In this document: positions 1 to 5,529 of the stretch, one piece after another | Position numbering within the stretch: the stretch's first letter is position 1 | Layout: each line of letters begins with the position of its first letter | Assembly (NCBI GenBank): GCA_024644775.1 | Contig: JAHEHB010000091.1 | Location: 6,131 to 14,745 of the forward strand | Source: Deltaproteobacteria bacterium | Lineage (GTDB): Bacteria > Desulfobacterota > Desulfobacteria > Desulfobacterales > SURF-15 | DNA length: 8,615 nt | Direction: 5' to 3' | The notes under the pieces: generated by a model | Told to the model about the DNA's origin: nothing | The model's input: only the letters and a program-made list of their open reading frames with translations | The model's database searches: none | Position numbers and translations under genes: made by a program

Positions 1-472
1 GCCTGGAGGTCAAGGCCGGTGAAACCCTGGAAAAAATCGTCGAGTTCACAGGTGAGGGATTCCTTGAGGTTTCCCCGGTCAAAGCAGGCAAGCTTTTCAA
101 TGCTTGGGTATATATCTACCGGCCCGGGGAAAAAAAACATCTGACTTACAAGCATTCGACCGAGAAAAGACCCGCCTCGTTCAAGTTGCTTCCCGGTGTC
201 TATGATATCAAGGTGACAGACGACTCGGTTCCTGAAAAACCGGTGGTTAATGTTAAGGGCCTGGAGGTCAAGGCCGGTGAAACCCTGGAAAAAATCGTCG
301 AGTTCACAGGTGAGGGATTCCTTGAGGTTTCCCCGGTCAAAGCAGGCAAGCTTTTCAATGCTTGGGTATATATCTACCGACCCGGGGAGAAAAAACATCT
401 GACTTACAAGCATTCGACCGAGAAAAGACCCGCCTCGTTCAAGTTGCTTCCCGGTGTCTATGATATCGAGGT
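1..472 (+). repeat. Near-identical tandem direct repeat, 258-bp period, inside the repeat protein gene
   Basis: Positions 1-214 and 259-472 align without gaps. I count three differences in 214 bases: 122 g/380 a and 131 a/389 g (both silent) and 210 a/468 g (Lys to Glu). Identity then stops sharply at 215/473. The period is an exact multiple of three (86 codons), so copy number can change without breaking the frame. The first copy runs to the window edge, so more copies may lie upstream. Confidence 0.95.
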
Positions 473-560
473 CAAGGATAGTTCCACTAAATCAGTCAAG
501 GAGTTAAAGGGCCTCACAATAGAGTCTGGAAAGACGAAGACCATTGAGGCTGTCTTTTAA
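1..560 (+). CDS. C-terminal part of a repeat protein with 86-residue beta-sandwich units (5' end outside window)
   Basis: The frame is open from the left edge (first full codon at position 3) to the TAA at 558-560, giving 185 visible residues. No start with a ribosome binding site is seen inside, so the gene begins upstream; the TTG at 186 lies inside a repeat unit and is not a credible start. The visible part holds two copies of an 86-residue unit with alternating hydrophobic residues: a segment GFLEVSPVKAGK, then AWVYIYRPGEKK, then SFKLLPGVYDI, then GLEVKAGE. This pattern (ornament, charged loop, LPPGxYD-like turn, 'AGE' turn) is like the Ig-like or carboxypeptidase-regulatory-like repeats found C-terminal to VWA and other exported domains in deltaproteobacteria. 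That comparison is from memory of the families. The last unit ends in a shorter, diverged tail. Probably extracytoplasmic with a binding or structural role; the N-terminal domain and exact function cannot be seen. Confidence 0.8.
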   Translation, partial: LEVKAGETLEKIVEFTGEGFLEVSPVKAGKLFNAWVYIYRPGEKKHLTYKHSTEKRPASFKLLPGVYDIKVTDDSVPEKPVVNVKGLEVKAGETLEKIVEFTGEGFLEVSPVKAGKLFNAWVYIYRPGEKKHLTYKHSTEKRPASFKLLPGVYDIEVKDSSTKSVKELKGLTIESGKTKTIEAVF

Positions 561-690
561 GTGGGGGGGCCATAAGTCAAATGTATAGAAATTTCCTTTT
601 GTTAAGCGGCAGCGTAAAGCTTGGAATGAGATATAGAATCACGAAGTAACTGTATAACCTGCAATGAGATAATCCACTACATGCAGGGAG

Positions 691-707
691 GGAAAGGAGG
701 CACTATG
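691..707 (+). promoter_or_regulatory. Ribosome binding site that fixes the start at 705
   Basis: GGAAAGGAGG (691-700) lies four bases before ATG at 705. An in-frame ATG at 681 has no such site and would put eight Gly/Lys-rich residues in front of the signal peptide, so 705 is preferred. Confidence 0.8.
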
Positions 708-2096
708 CAAAAGATGATTCTTGGATATATCACCGTAATGTTTGTGACATTGACGCTGTTTCTTTTCTATGTTCCGATTCAGGCGGCAGAATTTACAGCA
801 GACTGGTTTAACACCAGGCAGCGTGTAACCAATGAGGGAAAAATCTATGTCAAAGAAAACATGATATGCATTGAGGTCCTGGAAGGTCCCGAGCTGGGAA
901 TCATCATTACTGATCAGGAAAAACCGTCTTCCATCGTTATGTTTCCGGATGAGAAAATCTATATAGAGGTCCCGAAAAATTTGAGCATACTGGAGCCTGA
1001 CAACGATATGATAATAGGGGCAGAAAAGAAGCTCACGGATACTGAGACTGTGAACGGTCGCCCCTGCGATAAGTATCAGTATTTTGCAAAGGGCACAGAC
1101 ACAGTCACAATAAGCCAGTGGATTGCCAAGGAACTCCAGTACCCGGTTAAAATTGTATATCATGGGGAAGGAGGTAGCACTGCCGAAGTGAAAAACATTC
1201 ACGAAGGTCCAGTGGACGTAGCCATGTTTAAAGTGCGACCCGGATACACGAAAAAGGAAGTTGCAAAGGTTGGAAAGCTCACAAAAACCCAGCCGGCGAT
1301 AAAGGTGGATGTATTTTCTCTCAAAGGTGAGGGCCGGGATGTGGATTTTACAAGCATTGAGAAAATTGTTCAACCTGGCCGGGATCTTATGATCATCATT
1401 AAGGGGGATTCGCGTTTTCGATTGGAATCCAAAGGGAAATTTTCGCTTTACAAGGGAACCAAAAGAGAAAAAATCAAAGAACTCAAGTTTGCTCTTAAAC
1501 CCGGCGAAGAGAAATCTTGGGATTTTCCAGCAGACGCAGAGATCAAATCAGTCAGTTTCGGCGTCTACGGAAAAGGAGACATAAAGGTAAGGATCGAACA
1601 GGGGGCCGATAACGTTGACCGCAGTGGGGAAAGTCAAAAGCCTTCCGAGGACGATAACGCTTCAAAATCAGCTGAGAAGACAACAGCCGGGAAACTAGAG
1701 CTCTCCAATATCGTCTTCTGTTCAAAAAATCCGAAAGGTTACATGGCGTATAACGAGCAGCCCCAGGCAACATATAAACCTGGCAAAACGGTCTGGATCT
1801 ACATGAATTTGGGCGGCGTAAGTTACAATCCAAACCCTGACGGAACGAAGGAAGTGTGGATTAAGCTACATCTCCGAGTAAAGGCGCCTAACGGAGACAT
1901 CCTGCTGGACCAGGACTTATATAACGAACACAAAAACTACCAGGAAAAATATAATATAGATGAGATGTTTTTAAGGGTCAATCTAAACACCGTAGCGGGG
2001 ATGACGGAAGGAAGGTATACCATTGAACTGGATTTAAAAGATAATCTTTCAGAGAATATAGCTTCTGGATCAAGTATCTTTACGCTGAAGCAATGA
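705..2096 (+). CDS. Secreted protein with LolA/DUF4412-like N-terminal part and a separate C-terminal beta domain
   Basis: 463 residues from the ATG at 705. Residues 1-28 form a signal peptide: Lys4, a long hydrophobic core, and a cleavage region near IQAA, so the protein is exported and has no lipobox Cys. Residues about 29-180 read like the LolA/DUF4412 outer-membrane-lipoprotein-sorting fold: a series of amphipathic strands with 'KIYVKENMICIEV', 'SSIVMFPDEKIYIEV', 'NGRPCDKYQYF' and 'ISQWIAKELQYPVKIVY'. The 'xG-x-x-C/A-x-K-Y, then W-x-A-x-E-L-x-Y-P-V-K' order is usual for that group (family knowledge). Residues about 200-300 are a second beta-rich segment. A Ser/Lys/Glu-rich linker (about 303-330) leads to a C-terminal domain (about 331-463) that resembles an accessory-type beta sandwich. 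The gene stands alone: 144 bases separate it from the upstream gene, and its stop is nine bases from that of a convergent gene. The fold assignment is moderate and the substrate is unknown. Confidence 0.8.
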   Translation: MQKMILGYITVMFVTLTLFLFYVPIQAAEFTADWFNTRQRVTNEGKIYVKENMICIEVLEGPELGIIITDQEKPSSIVMFPDEKIYIEVPKNLSILEPDNDMIIGAEKKLTDTETVNGRPCDKYQYFAKGTDTVTISQWIAKELQYPVKIVYHGEGGSTAEVKNIHEGPVDVAMFKVRPGYTKKEVAKVGKLTKTQPAIKVDVFSLKGEGRDVDFTSIEKIVQPGRDLMIIIKGDSRFRLESKGKFSLYKGTKREKIKELKFALKPGEEKSWDFPADAEIKSVSFGVYGKGDIKVRIEQGADNVDRSGESQKPSEDDNASKSAEKTTAGKLELSNIVFCSKNPKGYMAYNEQPQATYKPGKTVWIYMNLGGVSYNPNPDGTKEVWIKLHLRVKAPNGDILLDQDLYNEHKNYQEKYNIDEMFLRVNLNTVAGMTEGRYTIELDLKDNLSENIASGSSIFTLKQ

Positions 2097-2105
2097 AATT
2101 TGCGG

Positions 2106-2684
2106 CTAAAACCCGAATCTCAGCCGGCCAACGACCTCCGGCATACCGCGTTCTGTAAGTTTTAAAACAACTCCCTCACCGGATGACACGGTCTGTTGAG
2201 CAATTTCCGAGATCGTTACAAAGTGCGTAACGAGTATCATCAATTCGCCGTCTATCGGCTGTTTTGAGATGAAGGTCCGCAAAGCCTTGATATTCGATTC
2301 TCGATCCTGTGGTCGGTCAAAGAAAGAATTCAACGCAGGCAGCTCCGCTACAATGCCGAGATCCATCAGCTTTGCGGTCTCTAAACAACGGCACCATTGA
2401 CTGGAATATACCTTCGCTTGTTGAATTCCTTTGGATCGGAGCCAGCCTCCGATGGCTTTCGCTTGAGCCCGACCGCGATCATCCAAATTACGCTGGGTGG
2501 TGCAATCTCCAATCTGAAAATCTGGCGGATCGCCGGTGCCGGGTGCGAGAGCATGGCGGATCATCAAGATAGAACCACCTTTTTTCATCTGATCGACAGG
2601 ATCGTCTTCAGAGGCTTGCGCATTTACAGGTAAAATCGCTATAACGCCGATGATATACACTATTAACACTTGAAAAATACTCAT
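2106..2684 (-). CDS. Exported histidine phosphatase family protein (phosphoglycerate mutase-like)
   Basis: 192 residues from the ATG at 2684. That start has GGAG at 2693-2690, five bases upstream; ATGs at 2687 and 2696 are also in frame but are too close to, or upstream of, this site. Residues 1-24 are a hydrophobic signal peptide ending near NAQA, so the enzyme should be periplasmic. The branch-1 histidine phosphatase signature is present: LMIRHALAPG with R43 and the phospho-accepting H44, a second Arg in SSQWCRCLETA (R99), and the second His in LVTHFVTIS (H154). The order GDC-TTQRNLDDRGRAQA is typical of the small exported members of this superfamily, in which the usual RHG is RHA. It should remove phosphate from a small or protein substrate, but the substrate cannot be predicted. 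It is convergent with the preceding gene, and I see no terminator in the nine bases between the two stops. Confidence 0.88.
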   Translation of the reverse strand: MSIFQVLIVYIIGVIAILPVNAQASEDDPVDQMKKGGSILMIRHALAPGTGDPPDFQIGDCTTQRNLDDRGRAQAKAIGGWLRSKGIQQAKVYSSQWCRCLETAKLMDLGIVAELPALNSFFDRPQDRESNIKALRTFISKQPIDGELMILVTHFVTISEIAQQTVSSGEGVVLKLTERGMPEVVGRLRFGF

Positions 2685-2721
2685 CATTTCTCCCATTACA
2701 TCATTGAGGGTTGTTCGATAA

Positions 2722-2748
2722 ATTATGGTACGATCTGATATGGCCCAA
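2722..2748 (-). promoter_or_regulatory. Weak sigma70-like promoter candidate for the histidine phosphatase gene
   Basis: On the minus strand TTGGGC (2748-2743) and CATAAT (2727-2722) are separated by 15 bases and lie about 38 bases upstream of the start. The spacer is shorter than the preferred 17, so this is only a candidate. Confidence 0.2.
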
Positions 2749-2789
2749 TTACCTTAATCGTAAGACATGTTTGAAGAATAATCAACGAT

Positions 2790-2904
2790 TCACCCTTTCG
2801 TCGATTCGCGTTTTTTCGTTTTAAGATCTATACCTGAAGTATGAAGCCAAGCCTTTTACTCACGCTTCCAATTAACCTGCTTTTAATACATGATGCCCTC
2901 CTTT
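2790..2904 (-). pseudogene. Possible decayed small gene with an intact ribosome binding site
   Basis: On the minus strand AAAGGAGGG (2904-2896) stands four bases before ATG at 2891. The frame is ATG TAT TAA and continues through a second TAA nine codons later, then runs to TGA at 2792-2790. Ignoring the stops, the 33-codon frame is Lys-rich, with a stretch KAWLHTSGIDLKTKK. Both TAA codons could derive from a Tyr codon by one change. Alternatives are a chance ribosome binding site, a two-codon leader peptide, or a remnant. I recognise no family. Confidence 0.3.
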
Positions 2905-2925
2905 CGTTTTGATGCAATAGGTGTT

Positions 2926-2947
2926 TTTTACTACCATTTTACTACCA
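2926..2947 (+). repeat. Two head-to-tail copies of an 11-bp unit (TTTTACTACCA)
   Basis: Copies at 2926-2936 and 2937-2947 are identical, with a further T at 2948. The 11-bp period is about one helical turn, which would put both copies on one face of the DNA. It lies just upstream of the ribosome binding site at 2904-2896 (-). It could be a protein binding site or part of an old integration site; neither is established. Confidence 0.5.
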
Positions 2948-3016
2948 TCACTTTATTATTGATTTTACCTCTCCGCAATCATACCATGGTGATGTCAGTT
3001 TTAGCTAACGAATTAA

Positions 3017-3328
3017 TTTAATGTAGATCATAGAAGAGGCGACGTTGTAAATAATACAACATCTACACGTTGCATTTATAACCGGTGCAGGGAGCAAATC
3101 ATAGCCCTCCGTCGCAAGGGTCGGCTCGAAGACATCGGTGACGCCATCGGCTTTGTAGCTCCAGACGGCAGCCGCTGGATGACGAGGGAGCGTTTCAAAG
3201 TTAACGGCGTCATGGTGCTTCGGGAATGGCCTTTACTTGACAACATCACACCGGAGAATAATATTCATCGAGTTTATATATTCACGTTTGTTGAAGCAAT
3301 AACTAACGTCAAAATTCGAAAGGAGTGA
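3017..3328 (+). pseudogene. GC-richer open frame without a start, probable gene fragment
   Basis: Between TAA at 3014-3016 and TGA at 3326-3328 one frame stays open for about 103 codons. Its centre (about 3086-3235) is clearly richer in G and C than the flanks and reads like real protein: REQIIALRRKGRLEDIGDA followed by a segment containing APDGSRWMTRERF. No ATG occurs before 3178, and nothing upstream looks like a ribosome binding site, so it is more likely a gene remnant than an active gene. The last codons overlap the ribosome binding site of the next gene. I do not recognise the family. A chance open frame is possible. Confidence 0.3.
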
Positions 3329-3331
3329 CTC

Positions 3332-3502
3332 ATGAGCGATACCAGCGAAAAGACACTGTGTGCTCTTCAAGAAGAGAATTATATCGAAACCAATACAGAA
3401 AACTATATACAATTGATACGCCCGGCGCAGTTTTTTTGCAAAAACTGTGGCCGCAGCGCGGTGAAATCTGAAAATCTGTGTAATCCAGAAAAATTGATCT
3501 GA
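3332..3502 (+). CDS. Small cysteine-rich (zinc-ribbon-like) protein, 56 residues
   Basis: ATG at 3332 is preceded by AAAGGAG (3319-3325) with a six-base gap, and the frame ends at TGA 3500-3502. The product has an acidic N-terminal half (LQEENYIETNTENYIQLIRP) followed by FFCKNCGRSA and ENLCNPEKL. The cysteines are C10, C36, C39 and C50, so a CxxC knuckle plus one or two further Cys could bind Zn or Fe. I associate this arrangement (aromatic-C-K-x-C-G-R, then NLC-x-P-x-K-L at the end) with very small proteins of sulfate-reducing bacteria of unknown role; that is memory, not a search. It is easily missed because of its length. It is followed 15 bases later by a strong hairpin, so it is probably a separate one-gene transcript upstream of the hemerythrin-encapsulin unit. 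Confidence 0.78.
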   Translation: MSDTSEKTLCALQEENYIETNTENYIQLIRPAQFFCKNCGRSAVKSENLCNPEKLI

Positions 3503-3517
3503 CAGTAATAAACACGT

Positions 3518-3552
3518 AAACCTTGAAACACCCGCAGGGTGTTTCAAGGTTT
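3518..3552 (+). terminator. Perfect 16-bp hairpin, probable transcription terminator
   Basis: Left arm AAACCTTGAAACACCC (3518-3533), loop GCA (3534-3536), right arm 3537-3552, all 16 pairs perfect. The right arm ends in TTT and is followed by ATT, a short and imperfect U tract; the reverse strand also gives TTT then ACG. Its place 15 bases after the stop of the 56-residue gene fits termination there and separates that gene from the downstream hemerythrin gene. Confidence 0.75.
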
Positions 3553-3635
3553 ATTCAAATGATCGTCCCTTATATCAGTAATCCAACATTTTTCAATTTG
3601 TTTCTTGGTATTTAACATCAAAATAAGGAGGAAAT

Positions 3636-4187
3636 ATGAACATCATTAATGCGCTCGTTGCGCATCACACTGTCCTCAGGCAGCTCTACCAGCAGTCTGA
3701 GAACAATCCTGACATGTTTAAAGAATTTATTCGTCATTTGATCGTGCATCACACCATGGAAGAGAAATATTTTTACGATCTTCTTGAAGAGATAAAAGAA
3801 GCCCAGCACGACGCATTGGAAGCCGTAAATGAGCATCATATTATCGAATTGATTATTAAGGACTCCGAAACCTTTCCGCGAGAACACGAAAGATTTCCCA
3901 TAAAAGTCGAGGGACTAGGGGAGTACACCACCCATCACCTCGATGAAGAAGAGATGGAGATATTCCCCATGGCACAACAACTGTTTTCAGAGGGGGATCT
4001 CAATGCCCTCGGAAAATTATTTGAAGAAGCAAAAGACAAACTGTTAGGGGTTGTATTGCCGGAAGTACCGAAGACCACTGCCACCCGCGGCTCCGGTTCG
4101 TCAAAAGTTTCCCAGGCGTCGATTTCAAAACCCGCCGCCGCGCAGGCTACTGCCCATGGTCTTGGTATCGGGAGCCTAAAAAAATAA
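3636..4187 (+). CDS. Hemerythrin-domain protein, cargo of the adjacent encapsulin
   Basis: 183 residues; AAGGAGG (3625-3631) lies four bases before the ATG. Residues 1-115 are a hemerythrin HHE cation-binding domain, a four-helix bundle holding a di-iron site: NALVAHHTVL (H10, H11), HLIVHHTMEEKYF (H34, H38, H39, E42/E43), NEHHIIELI (H67, H68) and TTHHLDEEEMEIFP (H100, H101, E104-E106). These match the H...HxxxE...H...HxxxE ligand order of the family, although exact ligands need a model. Residues 116-141 finish the helical part. Residues about 145-174 form a Ser/Thr/Ala/Lys-rich flexible linker, and the last nine residues, GLGIGSLKK, match the targeting peptide that family 1 encapsulin cargo proteins carry. 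The shell gene follows 23 bases later. The protein should therefore be packed inside the shell and bind O2, or handle NO or peroxide, through its diiron centre. The domain call and cargo role are strong; the precise chemistry is inferred. Confidence 0.94.
   Translation: MNIINALVAHHTVLRQLYQQSENNPDMFKEFIRHLIVHHTMEEKYFYDLLEEIKEAQHDALEAVNEHHIIELIIKDSETFPREHERFPIKVEGLGEYTTHHLDEEEMEIFPMAQQLFSEGDLNALGKLFEEAKDKLLGVVLPEVPKTTATRGSGSSKVSQASISKPAAAQATAHGLGIGSLKK
4158..4184 (+). other. Coding segment for the C-terminal encapsulin targeting peptide (GLGIGSLKK)
   Basis: These codons encode residues 175-183 of the hemerythrin. The core L-x-I-G-S-L followed by basic residues is the known cargo-loading motif of family 1 encapsulins, which binds inside the shell. 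The peptide is at the extreme C-terminus after a low-complexity linker, as in DyP-peroxidase and ferritin-like cargos. Confidence 0.9.
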
Positions 4188-4196
4188 ATCTTTATG

Positions 4197-4213
4197 AAAG
4201 GAGAAAAGAAGTG
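4197..4213 (+). promoter_or_regulatory. Ribosome binding site supporting a GTG start for the encapsulin
   Basis: AAAGGAG (4197-4203) is seven bases before GTG at 4211. Translation from this GTG gives MDILKRELAPI, which matches the conserved N-terminus of encapsulins, so the non-ATG start is well supported. Confidence 0.85.
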
Positions 4214-5029
4214 GATATCTTAAAAAGAGAACTTGCCCCGATTCCCGCAGAAGCATGGGCGGAAATCGATGTCCAAGCCACCCGCAGTCTAACTGCTATT
4301 CTTTCGGCCCGAAAGGTCGTGGATGTAACAGGACCCATGGGGACCGATTTCCCCGGCGTTCCTGAAGGGCGTTTGGATTATCCGAAAAAGCAACCAGAAG
4401 GGGGCCTGTCCTGTGGAATCCACAAGATCCATCATCTTGTGGAAACCCGGATCCCGTTTGAATTGGACATCAATGAAATGGATAATGTGGTACGCGGCGC
4501 CAAAGACGTCGATCTTACCAATTTAGAAGAAGCCGCAAAAAAAATCGCCCTTTTCGAGGAAAAAGTCGTCTACCACGGTTTGGCTGAGGCGAATATCAAG
4601 GGGCTCAAGATCTGCACGGGGGACGAATGTCTCACCATCGGCTCAACACCCGAAAAATTGCTGGAAGGAGTTGCCGAAGGAATTACGATTTTTGCCGGGC
4701 GGTCCATCGAGGGTCCTTTCGCGTTTGTGGTGGGTCCTAAGCTGTGGAGCCGGATGTCCGCGCATTTGCAGGGCTATCCCGTTAAAATGCAGGCTGAAAA
4801 TCTGCTGGGGGGCTCTGTATTGCTCAGTCCGTATCTCAGCGGAGAGTTTGAAAATGAAGCCTACATGATTTCCCAGCGCGGCGGTGATTTGGAGCTAATA
4901 CTGGGACAGGATTTGGCCGTTGGGTATGAAACCCACACGCCTAAAAAAGTGAACCTATTCTATACCGAATCCTTTACATTTAGGGTGCTCGAACCGGCTG
5001 CTGTGATTCACTACACTGCTGATGCTTAA
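4211..5029 (+). CDS. Family 1 encapsulin shell protein (linocin M18-type)
   Basis: 272 residues from a GTG start, close to the usual 265-275. It has the HK97-type phage capsid fold and assembles into a closed protein shell in the cytoplasm. Family landmarks along the chain: MDILKRELAPI and AWAEID at the N-terminus, LSARKVVDV-GP (32-42), FELDINEMDN (83-92), VDLTNLEEAAKKIALFEE (100-117), GSTPEKLLEGV (144-154), the IEGPFAFVVGPKLW region (167-179), the five-fold pore loop around 180-192, SQRGGDLELILGQDLAVGYE (221-240) and the C-terminal strand LFYTESFTFRVLEPAAVI. Against the Thermotoga maritima shell, as I remember its sequence, R79 is conserved (R80 here) but the flavin-stacking W87 is Asn88. 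Cargo is the hemerythrin encoded just upstream; the two genes have 23 bases between them and no terminator, so they should be one operon. I see no second cargo gene carrying the targeting motif in this window. The identification is very firm. Confidence 0.97.
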   Translation: MDILKRELAPIPAEAWAEIDVQATRSLTAILSARKVVDVTGPMGTDFPGVPEGRLDYPKKQPEGGLSCGIHKIHHLVETRIPFELDINEMDNVVRGAKDVDLTNLEEAAKKIALFEEKVVYHGLAEANIKGLKICTGDECLTIGSTPEKLLEGVAEGITIFAGRSIEGPFAFVVGPKLWSRMSAHLQGYPVKMQAENLLGGSVLLSPYLSGEFENEAYMISQRGGDLELILGQDLAVGYETHTPKKVNLFYTESFTFRVLEPAAVIHYTADA

Positions 5030-5078
5030 TATTTTCCGAGAGGGGTTGACGGTTTACTCGTCCGTTTATACTGTTATT

Positions 5079-5186
5079 GGTGCCACCGTGGCAATTTCTT
5101 TCTTTGTAGCTTGCTTTGATGTGAACCCGGTAAATTTATTCCGGGAACGCTGGTATAACGCAACATACAATAGACCCGGTGGCACC
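5079..5186 (+). repeat. 10-bp inverted repeat in the space between convergent genes
   Basis: GGTGCCACCG (5079-5088) and CGGTGGCACC (5177-5186) are perfect inverted copies 88 bases apart. Between them is a smaller stem CCCGG (5126-5130) / CCGGG (5141-5145). No U tract follows either stem, so a classical intrinsic terminator is not evident. The 182-base space between the encapsulin and haem protein stops holds no gene that I support. Confidence 0.45.
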
Positions 5187-5211
5187 TTCGACCAATGTTC
5201 TGAGTCACATG

Positions 5212-5529
5212 TTATGGTTTCGACTTAGGGTCACCGGGATTTGTACCGGCAGCAAATTCTTGTTTATTGGAAGCCCCATCTTCGTCAGAATCCAGTTCAC
5301 CCAGTTCCGTGGTGTATTTATCCCCTGCTTTCAAACCGATTTTTGCATAATCTTTTCCAAAAGGATTCCTCTGGCCACCGCCCATGGGATTGATATGACA
5401 TGTTGCGCATCCAAAATTCTTTCCTTCATCAGGCAGTTTTCCCACACGAAACGGCCGACTGACTCCCAGCGATGCGGTGATTAAGGTCAAACCAGTGACG
5501 ATTCCTACGATGATAAAAATTTTTTTCAT
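5212..5529 (-). CDS. Small exported mono-haem c-type protein with a calcium-loop-like C-terminus
   Basis: 105 residues; AAGGAGG (5540-5534) lies four bases before the ATG. Residues 1-20 or so are a signal peptide (MKK, hydrophobic core, ending in the TASLGVS area), so the protein acts in the periplasm. C41-A-T-C-H45 is a single CxxCH haem c site, followed by INPMGGGQRNPFGKDY. The CxxCH-x-N-P-x-GGG-x-RN-x-FG pattern recurs in small deltaproteobacterial haem proteins (family knowledge). M49 is close to the haem site and its role as second ligand is uncertain. Residues 80-91, DSDEDGASNKQE, fit the D-x-D-x-D-G-x-x-N-x-x-E calcium-binding loop of thrombospondin-type-3 or dockerin-like repeats, ahead of FAAGTNPGDP. 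It is likely an electron carrier or a haem-based sensor. It is transcribed towards the encapsulin unit and nothing suggests a shared operon. Confidence 0.85.
   Translation of the reverse strand: MKKIFIIVGIVTGLTLITASLGVSRPFRVGKLPDEGKNFGCATCHINPMGGGQRNPFGKDYAKIGLKAGDKYTTELGELDSDEDGASNKQEFAAGTNPGDPKSKP

Larger units (their letters stand above)
2697..3331 (+). other. Gene-poor, AT-rich region with decayed coding traces
   Basis: About 635 bases carry no intact gene that I can support on either strand. They hold a possible promoter for the leftward gene (2722-2748), a strong ribosome binding site followed by a reading frame with two early stops (2790-2904, -), an 11-bp tandem repeat (2926-2947), and a GC-richer open frame without a start (3017-3328, +). 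No tRNA fold or transposase was recognised. Confidence 0.6.

Noticed and set aside
1..472. CRISPR array
   Set aside because: The direct repeats are 258 bp, in frame and coding, with no unique spacers.
186..560. TTG at 186 as start of the repeat protein
   Set aside because: The same frame is open to the window edge, and position 186 lies inside a repeat unit that is copied in full downstream.
639..1373. Long open frame on the minus strand (244 codons)
   Set aside because: Antisense to the secreted protein gene at 705-2096, which has a signal peptide and a proper ribosome binding site. The minus-strand translation is Cys/His/Phe-rich without a recognisable domain.
2309..2633. Two plus-strand frames within the histidine phosphatase gene
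   Set aside because: Both are antisense shadows of a gene with all family catalytic residues.
3233..3547. 104-codon minus frame, starting within the terminator hairpin
   Set aside because: It overlaps the well-supported 56-residue gene in antisense and would start inside the hairpin arm.
5022..5228. 68-codon plus frame overlapping the encapsulin end, with a hydrophobic stretch
   Set aside because: It starts eight bases before the encapsulin stop without a ribosome binding site, runs into the haem protein gene on the other strand, and looks like nothing known. A tiny translationally coupled membrane protein cannot be fully excluded.
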